Positions 18,599 through 27,196 of a stretch of DNA of 64,000 nucleotides are shown piece after piece; the first letter of the stretch is position 1; each line of letters begins with the position of its first letter. Location: positions 496,001 to 560,000 of the forward strand of contig NZ_LAIJ01000009.1 in assembly GCF_001449115.1 (NCBI RefSeq). Direction: 5' to 3'. This DNA is from Occallatibacter gabretensis. Lineage in GTDB: Bacteria; Acidobacteriota; Terriglobia; Terriglobales; Acidobacteriaceae. The notes under the pieces are model-generated. The model saw only the letters and a program-made list of their open reading frames with translations. It searched no databases and was not told where the DNA came from. The position numbers and the translations under genes are program-made.

Positions 18599-18891
18599 GC
18601 ATAACCACCGCCAGCCCTGAGCCGGGTGCGCCACACTCAAATCCTTGCTTCTTGGCGTACGCTCTCACAGCCCTCGAGCGACTCAACGGTTGCTGCACCT
18701 ACGAAGCAGGGGCTAATATAAGCTCGCATTTACCATAGGTGGCCAGTCGCTGGACTTATTCGGCGGGCAAGCCCCAAAAACACATTAAGATGTTGCGACC
18801 CAGTTATCTATCGTCATTTCGACCGGCGCGGGTCCGTTCTTTCACTATCCCAATGCGTTGACTCTATTTTTCAGCTGAAGGAGGAAAGGCA
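18599..18891. other. Gene-free stretch upstream of the 138-residue hypothetical gene
   Basis: No supported ORF. Just before the next gene, TTGACT at about 18858 and the very strong ribosome-binding site AAGGAGGAAAGG suggest local control of that gene. Confidence 0.4.
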
Positions 18892-19308
18892 ATGGCGGAT
18901 TTTTCTACAACACTGGGTTCGGCACCAGTTCTGCTCGGCGGCTTGAGTGCATGGTTCAGTTCTCTGAACAACCATCACGACCAGATTCAGAAGATAATCG
19001 CAGAGCTTGCAGCAAACAAGGGATTACCGCGGAACAAGACCGGCGGCAAGATCAAAATCGGGAATCTGATATTTCAGGAATGGAAGGTCAACACAAAGGC
19101 ATCCGATCCGCTTCGGTTTTTTGGTTTCTTTTATGGCAACACTCTTCACGTCGCAGCCATCTCAACTGGCCACAGGCACGGTAAGTACTCCGGCATGACG
19201 TGGGACGGAAATGATGAATGGGACGCTAATTACCAGGGCCACGAGGCTGAGGTCGATTCCATGGTCCAGGCGGCATTCGATGAGGAGCTCGTGTACCGCC
19301 GAACCTAA
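18892..19308 (+). CDS. Hypothetical protein, orphan
   Basis: 138 residues, not recognised. It has a very strong Shine-Dalgarno (GAAGGAGGAAAGGCA before ATG), so it is probably translated. No signal peptide is certain, though the first 20 residues are mildly hydrophobic (FSTTLGSAPVLLGGLSAWF). The rest is hydrophilic: a lysine/glycine-rich stretch (NKTGGKIKIGNLIFQEW), an FFGFFYG segment, then GHRHGKYSG and an acidic end rich in D and E. It stands alone between repeat-rich DNA and a hydrolase gene. Base composition is less GC-rich than its neighbours, which hints at transfer. Confidence 0.6.
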   Translation: MADFSTTLGSAPVLLGGLSAWFSSLNNHHDQIQKIIAELAANKGLPRNKTGGKIKIGNLIFQEWKVNTKASDPLRFFGFFYGNTLHVAAISTGHRHGKYSGMTWDGNDEWDANYQGHEAEVDSMVQAAFDEELVYRRT

Positions 19309-19385
19309 GGGTAGGGGACAATTGGCCATCCGCGAACTGAATCATTTCCGGCTGGCGAGAGGGTAACGCAAGGTACGATTACCGC

Positions 19386-20396
19386 ATGCTTTTCAAAGCT
19401 CTCCCTCTCGCCGCTGCTCTACTCATCTCGCTCCCAGTAATCGCCCAAAAAGAAGACCCCTCTCTAGACGCCACTCTCCAATCCATAGCCGCCGCCCACC
19501 ACGGCAAAGTAGCCCTTTACGCCGAAAACCTCCGCACCCACCAGGTCGCATCCATCACACCCGACCTGCCCGTCCAAACAGCCTCCACCATCAAGCTAGC
19601 CATCCTCCTCGACGCCGCCGAGCAAATCCGCGCAGGCAAAGCCTCCTTCGACGAAAAGCTAGTCCTCAGCCATGAAAACCAGGTCCCCGGCTCCGGCATC
19701 ATCGGCCAGCTTGACACCCCGCTCCCGCTCACCCTCCGCGACGTCCTGCACCTCATGGTCACGCTCAGCGACAACACCGCCACCAATATGGCCATTGACC
19801 GCCTCGGCCTCGACCACATCAACCAGACCATCCTGGCCGCCGGCCTCCACCAGACCTGGCTCTATAAAAAGGTCTACAAGCCCGCCAGCGGCCCCATGCC
19901 CGCCGACCAGCCAAAATTCGGCCTCGGCAAAACCACCCCGCGCGAGATGGCCGAAATCATGACCCGCCTTGTCACCTGCAACCTCGCACCGCTCGCCACG
20001 CAGGAAACATTTCACGTAGTGATGCCCGACAGTGCAAGCATCGACGGCCCCATCTGCGGAACCATCCTCAAAATGCTCCGCGTCCAGCAGGACCGCGACG
20101 GCCTCCCGCGCTACATCGAATCCCTGGACACATCCGAGCAAGGCACCGCCATCGGCAACAAAACCGGTGCACTCGACCGCGTCCGCGCCGACGTCGCCAT
20201 CATCGCCTCAAAATCCGGCCCCATCGTCATCGCCGCCTACACCTTCGAGAACCAGGATCAGCGCTGGACCGGCGACAACGAAGGCAAAATCACCCTCGCC
20301 AAAATCGGCGAAGCCATCGTCAAAGCCTGGTCCCCCACCGGCCTCGACCCCACCGTCGTCCACTGGGACAATCCCCTCGCTCCTCCACAAAAGTAG
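19386..20396 (+). CDS. Secreted beta-lactamase-fold serine hydrolase (class A-like, lacks Glu166)
   Basis: 336 residues with a signal peptide (MLFKALPLAAALLISLPVIA). Class A-like motifs are all in order: STIK at 67-70 (nucleophile serine and lysine), SDN at 128-130, and KTG at 259-261. The ExxLN motif with the deacylating glutamate that should follow SDN by about 35 residues is not visible. That place reads KPASGPMPADQPKFG, then TTPREMAEIM aligns again with the family. Without that glutamate, efficient beta-lactam hydrolysis is unlikely, so a penicillin-binding or esterase-like role is as plausible as resistance. Confidence 0.8.
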   Translation: MLFKALPLAAALLISLPVIAQKEDPSLDATLQSIAAAHHGKVALYAENLRTHQVASITPDLPVQTASTIKLAILLDAAEQIRAGKASFDEKLVLSHENQVPGSGIIGQLDTPLPLTLRDVLHLMVTLSDNTATNMAIDRLGLDHINQTILAAGLHQTWLYKKVYKPASGPMPADQPKFGLGKTTPREMAEIMTRLVTCNLAPLATQETFHVVMPDSASIDGPICGTILKMLRVQQDRDGLPRYIESLDTSEQGTAIGNKTGALDRVRADVAIIASKSGPIVIAAYTFENQDQRWTGDNEGKITLAKIGEAIVKAWSPTGLDPTVVHWDNPLAPPQK

Positions 20397-20400
20397 GCGT

Positions 20401-20477
20401 GTCATCCTGAGCGATCGGGGTCCCAGGCGTTTTCTTCAGCTTAGGGGTGGTGAGCCGAAGGACCTGCTTCTGCCTTT
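20401..20477 (+). repeat. TCATCCTGA intergenic repeat, copy 3 (variant with insert)
   Basis: GTCATCCTGAGCGATCGGGG, then an inserted TCCCAGGCG...AGGGGTGG block, then GCCGAAGGACCTGCTTCTGC. It starts 5 bp after the hydrolase stop. The insert corresponds to the hairpin insert of the copies at 22566 and 37821. Confidence 0.75.
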
Positions 20478-20569
20478 ATTAACCAGTTGGCTCCACTTCC
20501 TTTTGCTAAAATCAACCTTTCCGGCCGCACCAACCGGCCCCGCATCCTATCCGCAGAAAGCCTCCGCCA

Positions 20570-21616
20570 GTGCCTGAATCCCGCCCCAAATCCGTCACCT
20601 ACGCCGACTCCGGCGTTGACATCTCCGCCGGAGACCGCGCCAAGGACCGCATCAAATTCCTCGCGCAAAAGACCTTCAACCGTAACGTCATCGGTGGCAT
20701 CGGCGGCTTCGGCGCGCTCTTCCGGCTCGACCTGCAGAAGTTCAAGAACCCCATCCTGGTCAGCTCCGCAGACGGCGTCGGAACCAAGCTCAAAATCGCC
20801 TTCGAGCTCGGCAGCCATCACACCGTCGGCGCAGATCTCGTCAACCACTGCGTCAACGACATCGCCGTCCAGGGCGCAACCCCGCTCTTCTTCCTCGATT
20901 ACCTCGCCACCGGCAAGCTCGACCCCTCCGTCATCGAATCCGTCGTCACCGGCCTCGCAGAAGCCTGCAAAGCCAACGCCTGCGCCCTCATCGGCGGCGA
21001 AACCGCGCAGATGCCCGGCTTCTACGCCGACGGCGAATACGACCTCGCCGGCTTCATCGTCGGCGCAGTCGATCGCGACAAGATGGTCACCGGCGAAACC
21101 ATCAAGCCCGGCGACGTCCTCATCGGCCTGCCCTCCACCGGTCTCCATACCAACGGCTACTCGCTCGCCCGCAAGCTCCTCTTTGAGGTGGCCGGCTACA
21201 AGCCCACACAATACGTCACCGCCATCAAAGAGAAGGCCGGCACGGCTCTCATGAAGACGCACCGCTCCTACCTCCACGTCATCCAGAAGCTCGTAGCCGC
21301 GGGATTCACCACAGGCATGGCGCACATCACCGGCGGCGGAATCACCGAAAACCTACCGCGCATCCTGCCCAAGGGCACCGCAGCGCAGATCGAAATCGGC
21401 TCCTGGCCGGTGCTCCCCATCTTCGAACACCTCCGCCAGCTCGGCCAGGTCTCAGAAGACGAGATGATGCGGACTTTTAACATGGGCATCGGTCTCATCG
21501 CCGCCATCCCCGCCGCCAAATTCACCCGCGCCAAAAACCTCCTCGACCGCGCCGAAGAAAAGTTCCACATCATCGGCCGCATCGTCAAAGGCGACCGCCG
21601 CGTGCAATACATGTAG
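20570..21616 (+). CDS. purM: Phosphoribosylformylglycinamidine cyclo-ligase (AIR synthetase)
   Basis: ATP-dependent ring closure forming AIR in de novo purine synthesis, cytosolic, 348 residues. It initiates at GTG. Family motifs seen are YADSGVDISAGDRA at the N-terminus, VSSADGVGTKLKIAF, HCVNDIAVQGATPLFFLDY, GGETAQMPGFY, GLPSTGLHTNGYS and GGGITENLPRILP. It is separated from purN by 315 bp of repeats. The two are adjacent in many bacteria, so the repeats have probably invaded an old operon. Confidence 0.97.
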   Translation: MPESRPKSVTYADSGVDISAGDRAKDRIKFLAQKTFNRNVIGGIGGFGALFRLDLQKFKNPILVSSADGVGTKLKIAFELGSHHTVGADLVNHCVNDIAVQGATPLFFLDYLATGKLDPSVIESVVTGLAEACKANACALIGGETAQMPGFYADGEYDLAGFIVGAVDRDKMVTGETIKPGDVLIGLPSTGLHTNGYSLARKLLFEVAGYKPTQYVTAIKEKAGTALMKTHRSYLHVIQKLVAAGFTTGMAHITGGGITENLPRILPKGTAAQIEIGSWPVLPIFEHLRQLGQVSEDEMMRTFNMGIGLIAAIPAAKFTRAKNLLDRAEEKFHIIGRIVKGDRRVQYM

Positions 21617-21690
21617 GAACGGTAGGCCGGGTTCTAACCCCGGCAACATAGGCCGCAAACAATCGGGGCTTTAGCCCCGGAGAAAAAGTT
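21617..21690 (+). repeat. GGGCTTTAGCCCC-type intergenic repeat
   Basis: Includes CCGGGTTCTAACCCCGG and CGGGGCTTTAGCCCCGGAG, both self-complementary hairpins, directly after the purM stop. A related copy precedes purN. Confidence 0.7.
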
Positions 21691-21726
21691 CATTGAGCGC
21701 AGCCGTTTGCCCATCTACAAATGACG

Positions 21727-21795
21727 TGTCATCCTGAGCGAAGTTTCGCGCGTGAGCCCGAAACGAGTCGAAGGATCTGCGGTTGTTCTTGCACT
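21727..21795 (+). repeat. TCATCCTGA intergenic repeat, copy 4
   Basis: GTCATCCTGAGCGAAGTTTC, an inverted TTTCGCG...CGAAA section, then GAGTCGAAGGATCTGCGGTT. It sits in the purM-purN gap. A truncated CCCAT-type piece (CGATGGGTGGGATAGCAACC, about 21821-21840) follows. Confidence 0.85.
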
Positions 21796-21856
21796 TGCTT
21801 TTCGCTCGTATCAGCACCGCCGATGGGTGGGATAGCAACCAACTATCCTTGAGCTT

Positions 21857-21931
21857 TGTAACCGGGCACGACTTCAGTCGTGCCGCAAATGGCCTGGAAG
21901 AATTTCCGGGCTTTAGCCCCTGAGGGAAGTT
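21857..21931 (+). repeat. Hairpin repeat that carries the purN ribosome-binding site
   Basis: Contains GGCACGACT / AGTCGTGCC arms and CCGGGCTTTAGCCCCTGAGG. The purine-rich tail GAGGGAAG is the only Shine-Dalgarno-like sequence before the purN TTG start. Confidence 0.6.
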
Positions 21932-22561
21932 TTGCAGCCATCCACACCAAACAAGCCCCTCCGCCTCGGCATTCTCCTCTCCGGCCGCGGCTCCAACTTC
22001 CTCGCCATCGCCGAATCCATCCGCACCAAAAAACTCCCCAACGTCGAAATCGCCATAGTCATCTCCAACGTCCCCGAAGCCGGCGGCCTCACCTCCGCAC
22101 AGGACCTAGGCCTACCCACAGCCCTCTTCGTATCCAAGGGTCGTAAACGCGCCGAACACGATGCCGACGTCCTCGCCTGCCTCCGCGATCACAACGTAGA
22201 CCTCGTCATCCTCGCCGGCTACCTGCGCCTTCTCTCACCGGAATTCGTAGCCGCGCTCCCCAACCGCATCCTCAACATCCATCCATCGCTCCTGCCCGCA
22301 TTCCCCGGCCTCGACGCACAACACCAGGCCTTCGACTACGGAGTAAAAATCGCCGGCTGCACAGTCCACTTCGTCGACGAGCATCTCGACCACGGCATCA
22401 TCATCCTCCAGCGCGCCATCCCCGTCCTCGACAAAGACACAGCCGAATCCCTCTCCGCCCGCATCCTTATCGAAGAACACCTAGCCTACAGTGAAGCCAT
22501 CGCCCGCGTAGCCAGCGGCCAATACGAAATCCAGAGCCGACGCTACATCAAAAAAATATAG
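21932..22561 (+). CDS. purN: Phosphoribosylglycinamide formyltransferase
   Basis: Transfers a formyl group from 10-formyl-THF to GAR in purine synthesis (folD in this window makes that cofactor). 209 residues. It initiates at TTG with GAGG about 6-7 nt upstream. Motifs: LLSGRGSNFLAI near the N-terminus, NIHPSLLPAFPGLDAQ with the active-site Asn and His, and GCTVHFVDEHLDHG with the catalytic Asp. It ends two bases before another repeat block begins. The N-terminal extension of about 10 residues before LRLGILLSGRG is not conserved, so the exact start is moderately sure. Confidence 0.95.
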   Translation: MQPSTPNKPLRLGILLSGRGSNFLAIAESIRTKKLPNVEIAIVISNVPEAGGLTSAQDLGLPTALFVSKGRKRAEHDADVLACLRDHNVDLVILAGYLRLLSPEFVAALPNRILNIHPSLLPAFPGLDAQHQAFDYGVKIAGCTVHFVDEHLDHGIIILQRAIPVLDKDTAESLSARILIEEHLAYSEAIARVASGQYEIQSRRYIKKI

Positions 22562-22565
22562 GTTT

Positions 22566-22680
22566 GGCATCCTGAGCGAAGTTTGGCCACTCTGCGGCCA
22601 AACGAGTCGAAGCCGGGGTCCCCAACGACAGTTCTTCGTCGATGGGGTGGGAAGGACCTGAGGTTGTTCTTGCCTTTGCG
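22566..22680 (+). repeat. TCATCCTGA intergenic repeat, copy 5 (long variant with hairpin insert)
   Basis: GGCATCCTGAGCGAAG, an inverted TTTGGCC...GGCCAAA section, then a CCGGGGTCCCCAACGACAG / CGTCGATGGGG insert and GGAAGGACCTGAGGTTGTTC. It starts immediately after purN. Confidence 0.8.
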
Positions 22681-22755
22681 TTTCGCCCACCCCGCCACCA
22701 CAATTACTTGCAGGAGAAACCACGCTCCCAAGCCGAATCCGGAAGAAGGCACACA

Positions 22756-23127
22756 ATGAACATACTGTTATGGGTCCTGCAAGCCCTCGCCGCGCTCCTG
22801 TACGGATCGTCGGGCGTCATGAAGGTCTTCATGTTCGACAAGATAAGCCACGACGTCCCATCCTTTGGCGCCTTGCCGCGAAAAGTCTGGATGACCCTGG
22901 GCATCCTGGAACTCGTATGCACAGTCGGACTCATCGTTCCTGACGCCTTCCATTGGCACCCGCCGCTGACCATCCTCGCTGCCACGCTCCTGGCGGTTGA
23001 AAGCCTCTTGTTCATCTGGGTGCACATCAAGTACCGCGAGGTCGCGCCGACAATCATGAGCGCCGTTCTCGGCCTCATCGTAGCGTTCATCGCCTATGGC
23101 CGATTGGTTCTGTACCCGATCCTCTAA
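22756..23127 (+). CDS. DoxX-like small membrane protein
   Basis: 123 residues with four predicted helices: LLWVLQALAALLYGSSGVMK at the N-terminus, VWMTLGILELVCTVGLIV, LTILAATLLAVESLLFIWV and a C-terminal IMSAVLGLIVAFIAYGRLV. The pattern, including a GxMK motif after helix 1, fits the DoxX/DoxD family, whose members are redox- or stress-linked but mostly uncharacterised. The ATG at 22756 has GAAGG about 7 nt upstream; the longer frame upstream is not supported. No linked partner gene. Confidence 0.75.
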   Translation: MNILLWVLQALAALLYGSSGVMKVFMFDKISHDVPSFGALPRKVWMTLGILELVCTVGLIVPDAFHWHPPLTILAATLLAVESLLFIWVHIKYREVAPTIMSAVLGLIVAFIAYGRLVLYPIL

Positions 23128-23236
23128 CCCGCTGGCTGTCTCCCAAAGGTCCTGTTCAGGCCTGACACGAAGTTGTCGAAAACGAGACTTTACGGGCGCT
23201 TCACAAAAGTTCGTCTGAAAGGGTAATTTCTATTTC

Positions 23237-24319
23237 ATGAGTCGAGCGATCTGCATCGCGGCCTTATTTTCGTCCCTCCTTCTGTTAGCGCAGGAGAAGC
23301 CTGCGGGGCCAACCGCCATCAACCCGTTCCCCGATTCGGACTTCACACTCCGCGACCGCGGCGTGAAACCACAGAAAGGTAGGGTCGTGCTGGGCCCAAT
23401 GGAAAGCGACGGCAAGGGAGGAACTAAAGGCTCCTTCGCGGTATATGGAGGCGCATCCATGATTCAAGTTTTAAGCCTGTCGTTCAGTGGCGACGGAAAG
23501 ATGTTAGCGGTTGGAAGTACACCCGGGCATGTAGACGTGTGGGACATTGAAAAGCGAACAAAGCTCTTCTCATTAGACGGAGGCACTACGGTTGCATTGA
23601 GTCCGGATGGTCGCCTGCTTGCGAAGGATGGAAACGGAATCGAGATTTGCGACGCGGCGACGGGCAAACTGATCAGGAGAATTCCGTGGTCCATCACAAC
23701 CTCAACTCCAGGCGTTCAGCGAATGATCAAGAAGCTGGAGTTCAATGCTGCGGGAAGCCAGTTGGAGGTCTCCTCAAACGGTGAAAATGATTTAGTTTTC
23801 GGTGTTTCTTCCGGCCAGTTGGTAGCCACTCTCACAAGCACTCAGCAGGGGCAGTTTTCACGGGACGGGACGGTCTTTGTTGGCGGCAACGGAAGACACT
23901 TAATTGCATGGAGTACGAACGATTGGAGCAAGGTTAGCGATGTGCCGAATGGCCCCGACTACGTCACGCAAATTGCTGCTTTCCCCGAGAAAGACCTCGC
24001 GATTGTAGGAGGCCCGAACAGTGCCCGCCTTGTCCATATCAGTTCGGGAGAAGACGTTGCACAGGTGGGATCGGGATACACGAATTTTGCCGCATTCAAT
24101 CAAGACGGGACTTTGGTTTTCGCCTACACGGGTGGCGGCTTCGGTGTTTGGGATACCAGTGGAAAACAACATTGCCACAAGGAAGGTCTCGGCAATGGCA
24201 CCGCCGCAATCAGTTCTGATGGTCGCTGGCTAGCCGCGGCAATGGTGGACGGTGGTACGAATGTAGCGATCTGGAATCTCAAAAACCTAACAGGTGTTTG
24301 TGGCAGCTCGGCTCCATGA
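23237..24319 (+). CDS. Secreted WD40-like beta-propeller protein
   Basis: 360 residues. A short signal peptide (MSRAICIAALFSSLLLLAQ) is followed by WD-like blades: SFSGDGKMLAVGSTPGHVDV with WDI, ALSPDGRLLAKDGNGIEIC, FSRDGTVFVGGNGRHLIAWS, and ISSDGRWLAAAMVDGGTNVA with IWNL. This is the usual SPDG/x-W-D spacing of a propeller. No enzymatic motif is seen. It is probably an exported protein-binding scaffold. Less GC-rich codons than the housekeeping genes suggest it belongs to an accessory segment that continues to about 25.8 kb. Confidence 0.65.
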   Translation: MSRAICIAALFSSLLLLAQEKPAGPTAINPFPDSDFTLRDRGVKPQKGRVVLGPMESDGKGGTKGSFAVYGGASMIQVLSLSFSGDGKMLAVGSTPGHVDVWDIEKRTKLFSLDGGTTVALSPDGRLLAKDGNGIEICDAATGKLIRRIPWSITTSTPGVQRMIKKLEFNAAGSQLEVSSNGENDLVFGVSSGQLVATLTSTQQGQFSRDGTVFVGGNGRHLIAWSTNDWSKVSDVPNGPDYVTQIAAFPEKDLAIVGGPNSARLVHISSGEDVAQVGSGYTNFAAFNQDGTLVFAYTGGGFGVWDTSGKQHCHKEGLGNGTAAISSDGRWLAAAMVDGGTNVAIWNLKNLTGVCGSSAP

Positions 24320-24606
24320 CGGACCCGTGACCGCAATTTCTTATATTGTCCGCTTGTCATGTCTCCGCAGATCCTGTGCCCTCACTCGAGGCTGTCTCGT
24401 TCAGTTCCACTGAGTGCTTCCACCCGGATGATCCGCGTTCGTGAAAAACGGCGTTTTCGGTAGCTCCGAAGAAGGATACTTTCCGCCCGCCTCGAAAGTG
24501 ATCCTTTGTGAAACTGCACCTATCGAATATTCAATCGCTGACCGCAGAAAAATTACCTCTCCGACGCAGGCTTTTAGTTACCCTCATCCAAAGGAGGCAC
24601 GCAATC

Positions 24607-25062
24607 ATGAAAAACCTCTTCGATGCAACGGTGGCAAACGAAGTAAAGACCCGCCTGGGAAAATTGGAGCCGCAAACTGATAGGCTCTGGGGCCAGATGA
24701 CGGTGGCGCAGATGCTGGCACATTGCGCAATGAGTATGCAGTGGGCAGTGGGAGAACTCGTGCCCGAAAAGGGACCGCTCCCCGCGCGTGTGATGGGGCG
24801 TCTGGTCAAGCCAATGGTATTGCGCAACGACGACCTGATGCGAAAGCATTCGCCGACGATCAAAAGCCTCATCGTGACTGGCGAACGGGACTTCAGCAAG
24901 GAACGCGAGCAGTTATCAGCGCTGATTGACAAGTTTGTGGCAGGCGGCGCAGCAGCTTGTACAAAGAATCCGCACAGTTTCTTTGGCAAGATGACGCCCG
25001 AGGAGTGGTCAATCTTAATGTACAAACACCTCGACCATCATCTGCGCCAGTTCGGCGTCTGA
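24607..25062 (+). CDS. DUF1569 (DinB-fold) protein
   Basis: 151 residues starting at the ATG at 24607, which has AAAGGAGG about 9 nt upstream; the open frame to 24508 is not needed. Family features are LWGQMTVAQMLAHCAMSMQW, KRLVKP-like VMGRLVKPMVL, HSFFGKMTPEEW and the C-terminal YKHLDHHLRQFGV. The three conserved histidines fit the DinB/YfiT metal-binding four-helix bundle. Function is unknown; relatives include bacillithiol/mycothiol-linked enzymes. Convergent with the DUF1905 gene, 6 bp away. Confidence 0.8.
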   Translation: MKNLFDATVANEVKTRLGKLEPQTDRLWGQMTVAQMLAHCAMSMQWAVGELVPEKGPLPARVMGRLVKPMVLRNDDLMRKHSPTIKSLIVTGERDFSKEREQLSALIDKFVAGGAAACTKNPHSFFGKMTPEEWSILMYKHLDHHLRQFGV

Positions 25063-25068
25063 CCATTA

Positions 25069-25335
25069 CTAGGCGCGCTTCTCCACAACAACATGCACGC
25101 TGTCACCAATGTCCTTATATAACGAGTCGAGAAGTTCCCGCTTGATCGGCAGCTTGTGGCGGCCATCTCCCAACGCCATAAATGAACTCTGAAAGGCCAC
25201 GCCATCCACGGTCCCAGTAACTTTCACCAGACCGCGAGTCCCGAACACTTCCACAGACAATGGCCAAATGACGTAGGTCCAGCCGCCAGGCTTCTCACTC
25301 TTCTGTACTGTGGCATCAAAAGTATGTTTCCCCAT
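25069..25335 (-). CDS. DUF1905 family small protein
   Basis: 88 residues beginning [20 protein letters not shown], with a strong ribosome-binding site (GGAGGAATG region) just upstream. [19 protein letters not shown] and [19 protein letters not shown] match DUF1905, a small beta-barrel domain often fused or adjacent to YdeI-like proteins; the usual partner is absent here. Function unknown. Confidence 0.8.
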   Translation of the reverse strand: MGKHTFDATVQKSEKPGGWTYVIWPLSVEVFGTRGLVKVTGTVDGVAFQSSFMALGDGRHKLPIKRELLDSLYKDIGDSVHVVVEKRA

Positions 25336-25414
25336 GATTTCATTCCTCCTCTGTCGTGCGCGGACGCCCCACTCATTCCCGCATGCAAGCTAAGAGTTAA
25401 AAGCTAACAGGCTC

Positions 25415-25825
25415 TTATCGAGAAACATCCGGGATAAGCGAGAACCTAGAGCGTTTGTCGAAAACGACACCAACAGTGAAAAGAATGTTGGCTAAGAACA
25501 AGGTCTGACCATGCCAGTCCGAAAGTGGACTCATCAGCTTTGGCGGCACGCCCACCGAACAAAAATCGATCCACTGAGCCACAAAGAAAATCCATAACAA
25601 AGACAACGCCACTTTTCGGTTCCAAAGAGCTAAAAGGAATATTGGATAGGACATGGTTAATGAAAGATCAACAAGCACAGCCCGCAATGTGTCGAATCCA
25701 ATTCCCAGCACAGCAAAACAGCCAAAGAGGGTCTGTCCGAGAAAAATTATCGCCGCGAGCAAATACAAAAGCAGGCTCATGATGTAACGCGCCTTAGACA
25801 TTCCTATCCCTTGAGTGACAACCAT
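25415..25825 (-). CDS. Hypothetical four-helix membrane protein
   Basis: 136 residues as listed, or 128 if translation begins at the second in-frame ATG (25801), which has AAGGGATAGGA upstream and looks better. Hydrophobic segments: YIMSLLLYLLAAIIFLGQTL, FAVLGIGFDTLRAVLVDL, MSYPIFLLALW with VALSLLWIFFVAQWI, and LFLANILFTVGVVF. I do not recognise a family. It is flanked on both sides by short AGCTAAAAGCTA-type repeated words (25386-25405 and 25839-25863). Confidence 0.6.
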   Translation of the reverse strand: MVVTQGIGMSKARYIMSLLLYLLAAIIFLGQTLFGCFAVLGIGFDTLRAVLVDLSLTMSYPIFLLALWNRKVALSLLWIFFVAQWIDFCSVGVPPKLMSPLSDWHGQTLFLANILFTVGVVFDKRSRFSLIPDVSR

Positions 25826-25840
25826 TCTCCCACCACCAAG

Positions 25841-27196
25841 CTAAAAGCTAGGAGCTGAAAGCTGCCCCTCCCTCTTCCCCACCACCGCACTCGCCAGACA
25901 ATTCCCCAGCACATTCAGCATCGTCCGCCCCATATCAATCACCGTATCCACACCCAGGATCAGCAGAATCGGGCCACTCGGCAACCCAATACTCGCCGCA
26001 GTGGCCAGCAGCACCACCAGCACGGCTCGCGGAACCCCAGCCACACCCTTACTCGCCACCATCAGCACCAGCAGCATTTCAATCTGCCGCCCCACACTCA
26101 GATGAATCCCCGCCGCCTGCGCCACAAACACAGCCGCCATCGACAAATACAAACTCGATCCGGTCAAATTAAAGCTGTACCCCGTCGGAATCACAAACGA
26201 CACAATCCATCGCGGAACCCCGAACTCCTCCATCCGCTCCATCGCCAGCGGCAGCGCAGCCTCGCTCGTCGTCGTTGCAAACCCAATCGCCGCCGGCTCA
26301 CCCGCCGCCTGCAAAAACCTCCGCACCGGAATCCGGAAAATCCAAAGCGTCGGCAGCATCACCAGCAGCAGAAACACCGCCAGCCCCGCATAAAACGTGC
26401 CTACCAGCTTGGCCAGCGGCAGCAGCGTCCCCACGCCCATCTTCCCCACCGTATACGCAATCGCCGCACCCGCCGCCAGCGGAGCCAGGTACATAATGAT
26501 CTTCGTCAGCCGGAACATCACCGCCGCCAGCCCCTCCAGCACACCCATCAGCGGCGCACGCTTCTCTTTACTCACCAGCGCCAGCGCCACACCAAACAGC
26601 AGCGCAAATACCGCCACCTGCAAAATCTGATCCTGTGCCACAGCCTGCGCAATATTCTCCGGAAAAATATGCAGCACAAACTCCTGCCACCCCTGCGGCA
26701 CGGCAGCAGCCTGCACAGCCACTCCCGCCTCCGCAGGCACAGCCAACCCCCACCCAGCGCCGCTCAAATTCATCGCCACCGCGCCAATCAGCAGCCCCAG
26801 CGTCGTCACCACTTCGAAATAGATCAGCGCCTTCACCGCCACGCGCCCCACGGACTTCAGATCGCTATGCCCCGCAATTCCCGTCGTCATCGTGGCAAAC
26901 AACAGCGGAGCCACAATCATCTTCACCAGCCGCAGAAACAGGTCCCCCGGCAGCCGCACCTGCGCCGCAACCGCAGGCGCATCCACTCCCAGCTCCACGC
27001 CGGCCACCATCGCCAGAAACGTCCACACCATCAGCGAAGGCCGCCGCACCGCAAACACAATCAGCGCCGCCACACCTACCCAGCGCACAGCCACGCCCGT
27101 CTCGTGCAACCCCATCAGCCCGCACGCCGCACCAGCCGCCAGCAGCAATACGCCGCCCACAAGCGCAACCCTCTCCAGATAAGCAATCTTCGCCAT
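25841..27196 (-). CDS. Dicarboxylate/amino-acid:cation symporter (DAACS family)
   Basis: 451-residue inner-membrane symporter of the GltP/DctA type. Clear motifs are FLRLVKMIVAPLLFATMTTG in the scaffold, then the core ATTTSEAALPLAMERMEEFG (hairpin 1 serine region), PTGYSFNLTGSSLYL (NMDGT-equivalent) and GVAGVPRAVLVVL. The last helix has LGVDTVIDMGRTMLNVLGN, with the substrate-binding Asp and Asn. The substrate is probably a C4-dicarboxylate, glutamate or similar. The first 8 residues (MAKIAYLE) are identical to those of the threonine synthase gene 1.9 kb away, from a 35-bp DNA duplication. The C-terminus ends inside an AGCT-word repeat. Confidence 0.93.
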   Translation of the reverse strand: MAKIAYLERVALVGGVLLLAAGAACGLMGLHETGVAVRWVGVAALIVFAVRRPSLMVWTFLAMVAGVELGVDAPAVAAQVRLPGDLFLRLVKMIVAPLLFATMTTGIAGHSDLKSVGRVAVKALIYFEVVTTLGLLIGAVAMNLSGAGWGLAVPAEAGVAVQAAAVPQGWQEFVLHIFPENIAQAVAQDQILQVAVFALLFGVALALVSKEKRAPLMGVLEGLAAVMFRLTKIIMYLAPLAAGAAIAYTVGKMGVGTLLPLAKLVGTFYAGLAVFLLLVMLPTLWIFRIPVRRFLQAAGEPAAIGFATTTSEAALPLAMERMEEFGVPRWIVSFVIPTGYSFNLTGSSLYLSMAAVFVAQAAGIHLSVGRQIEMLLVLMVASKGVAGVPRAVLVVLLATAASIGLPSGPILLILGVDTVIDMGRTMLNVLGNCLASAVVGKREGQLSAPSF

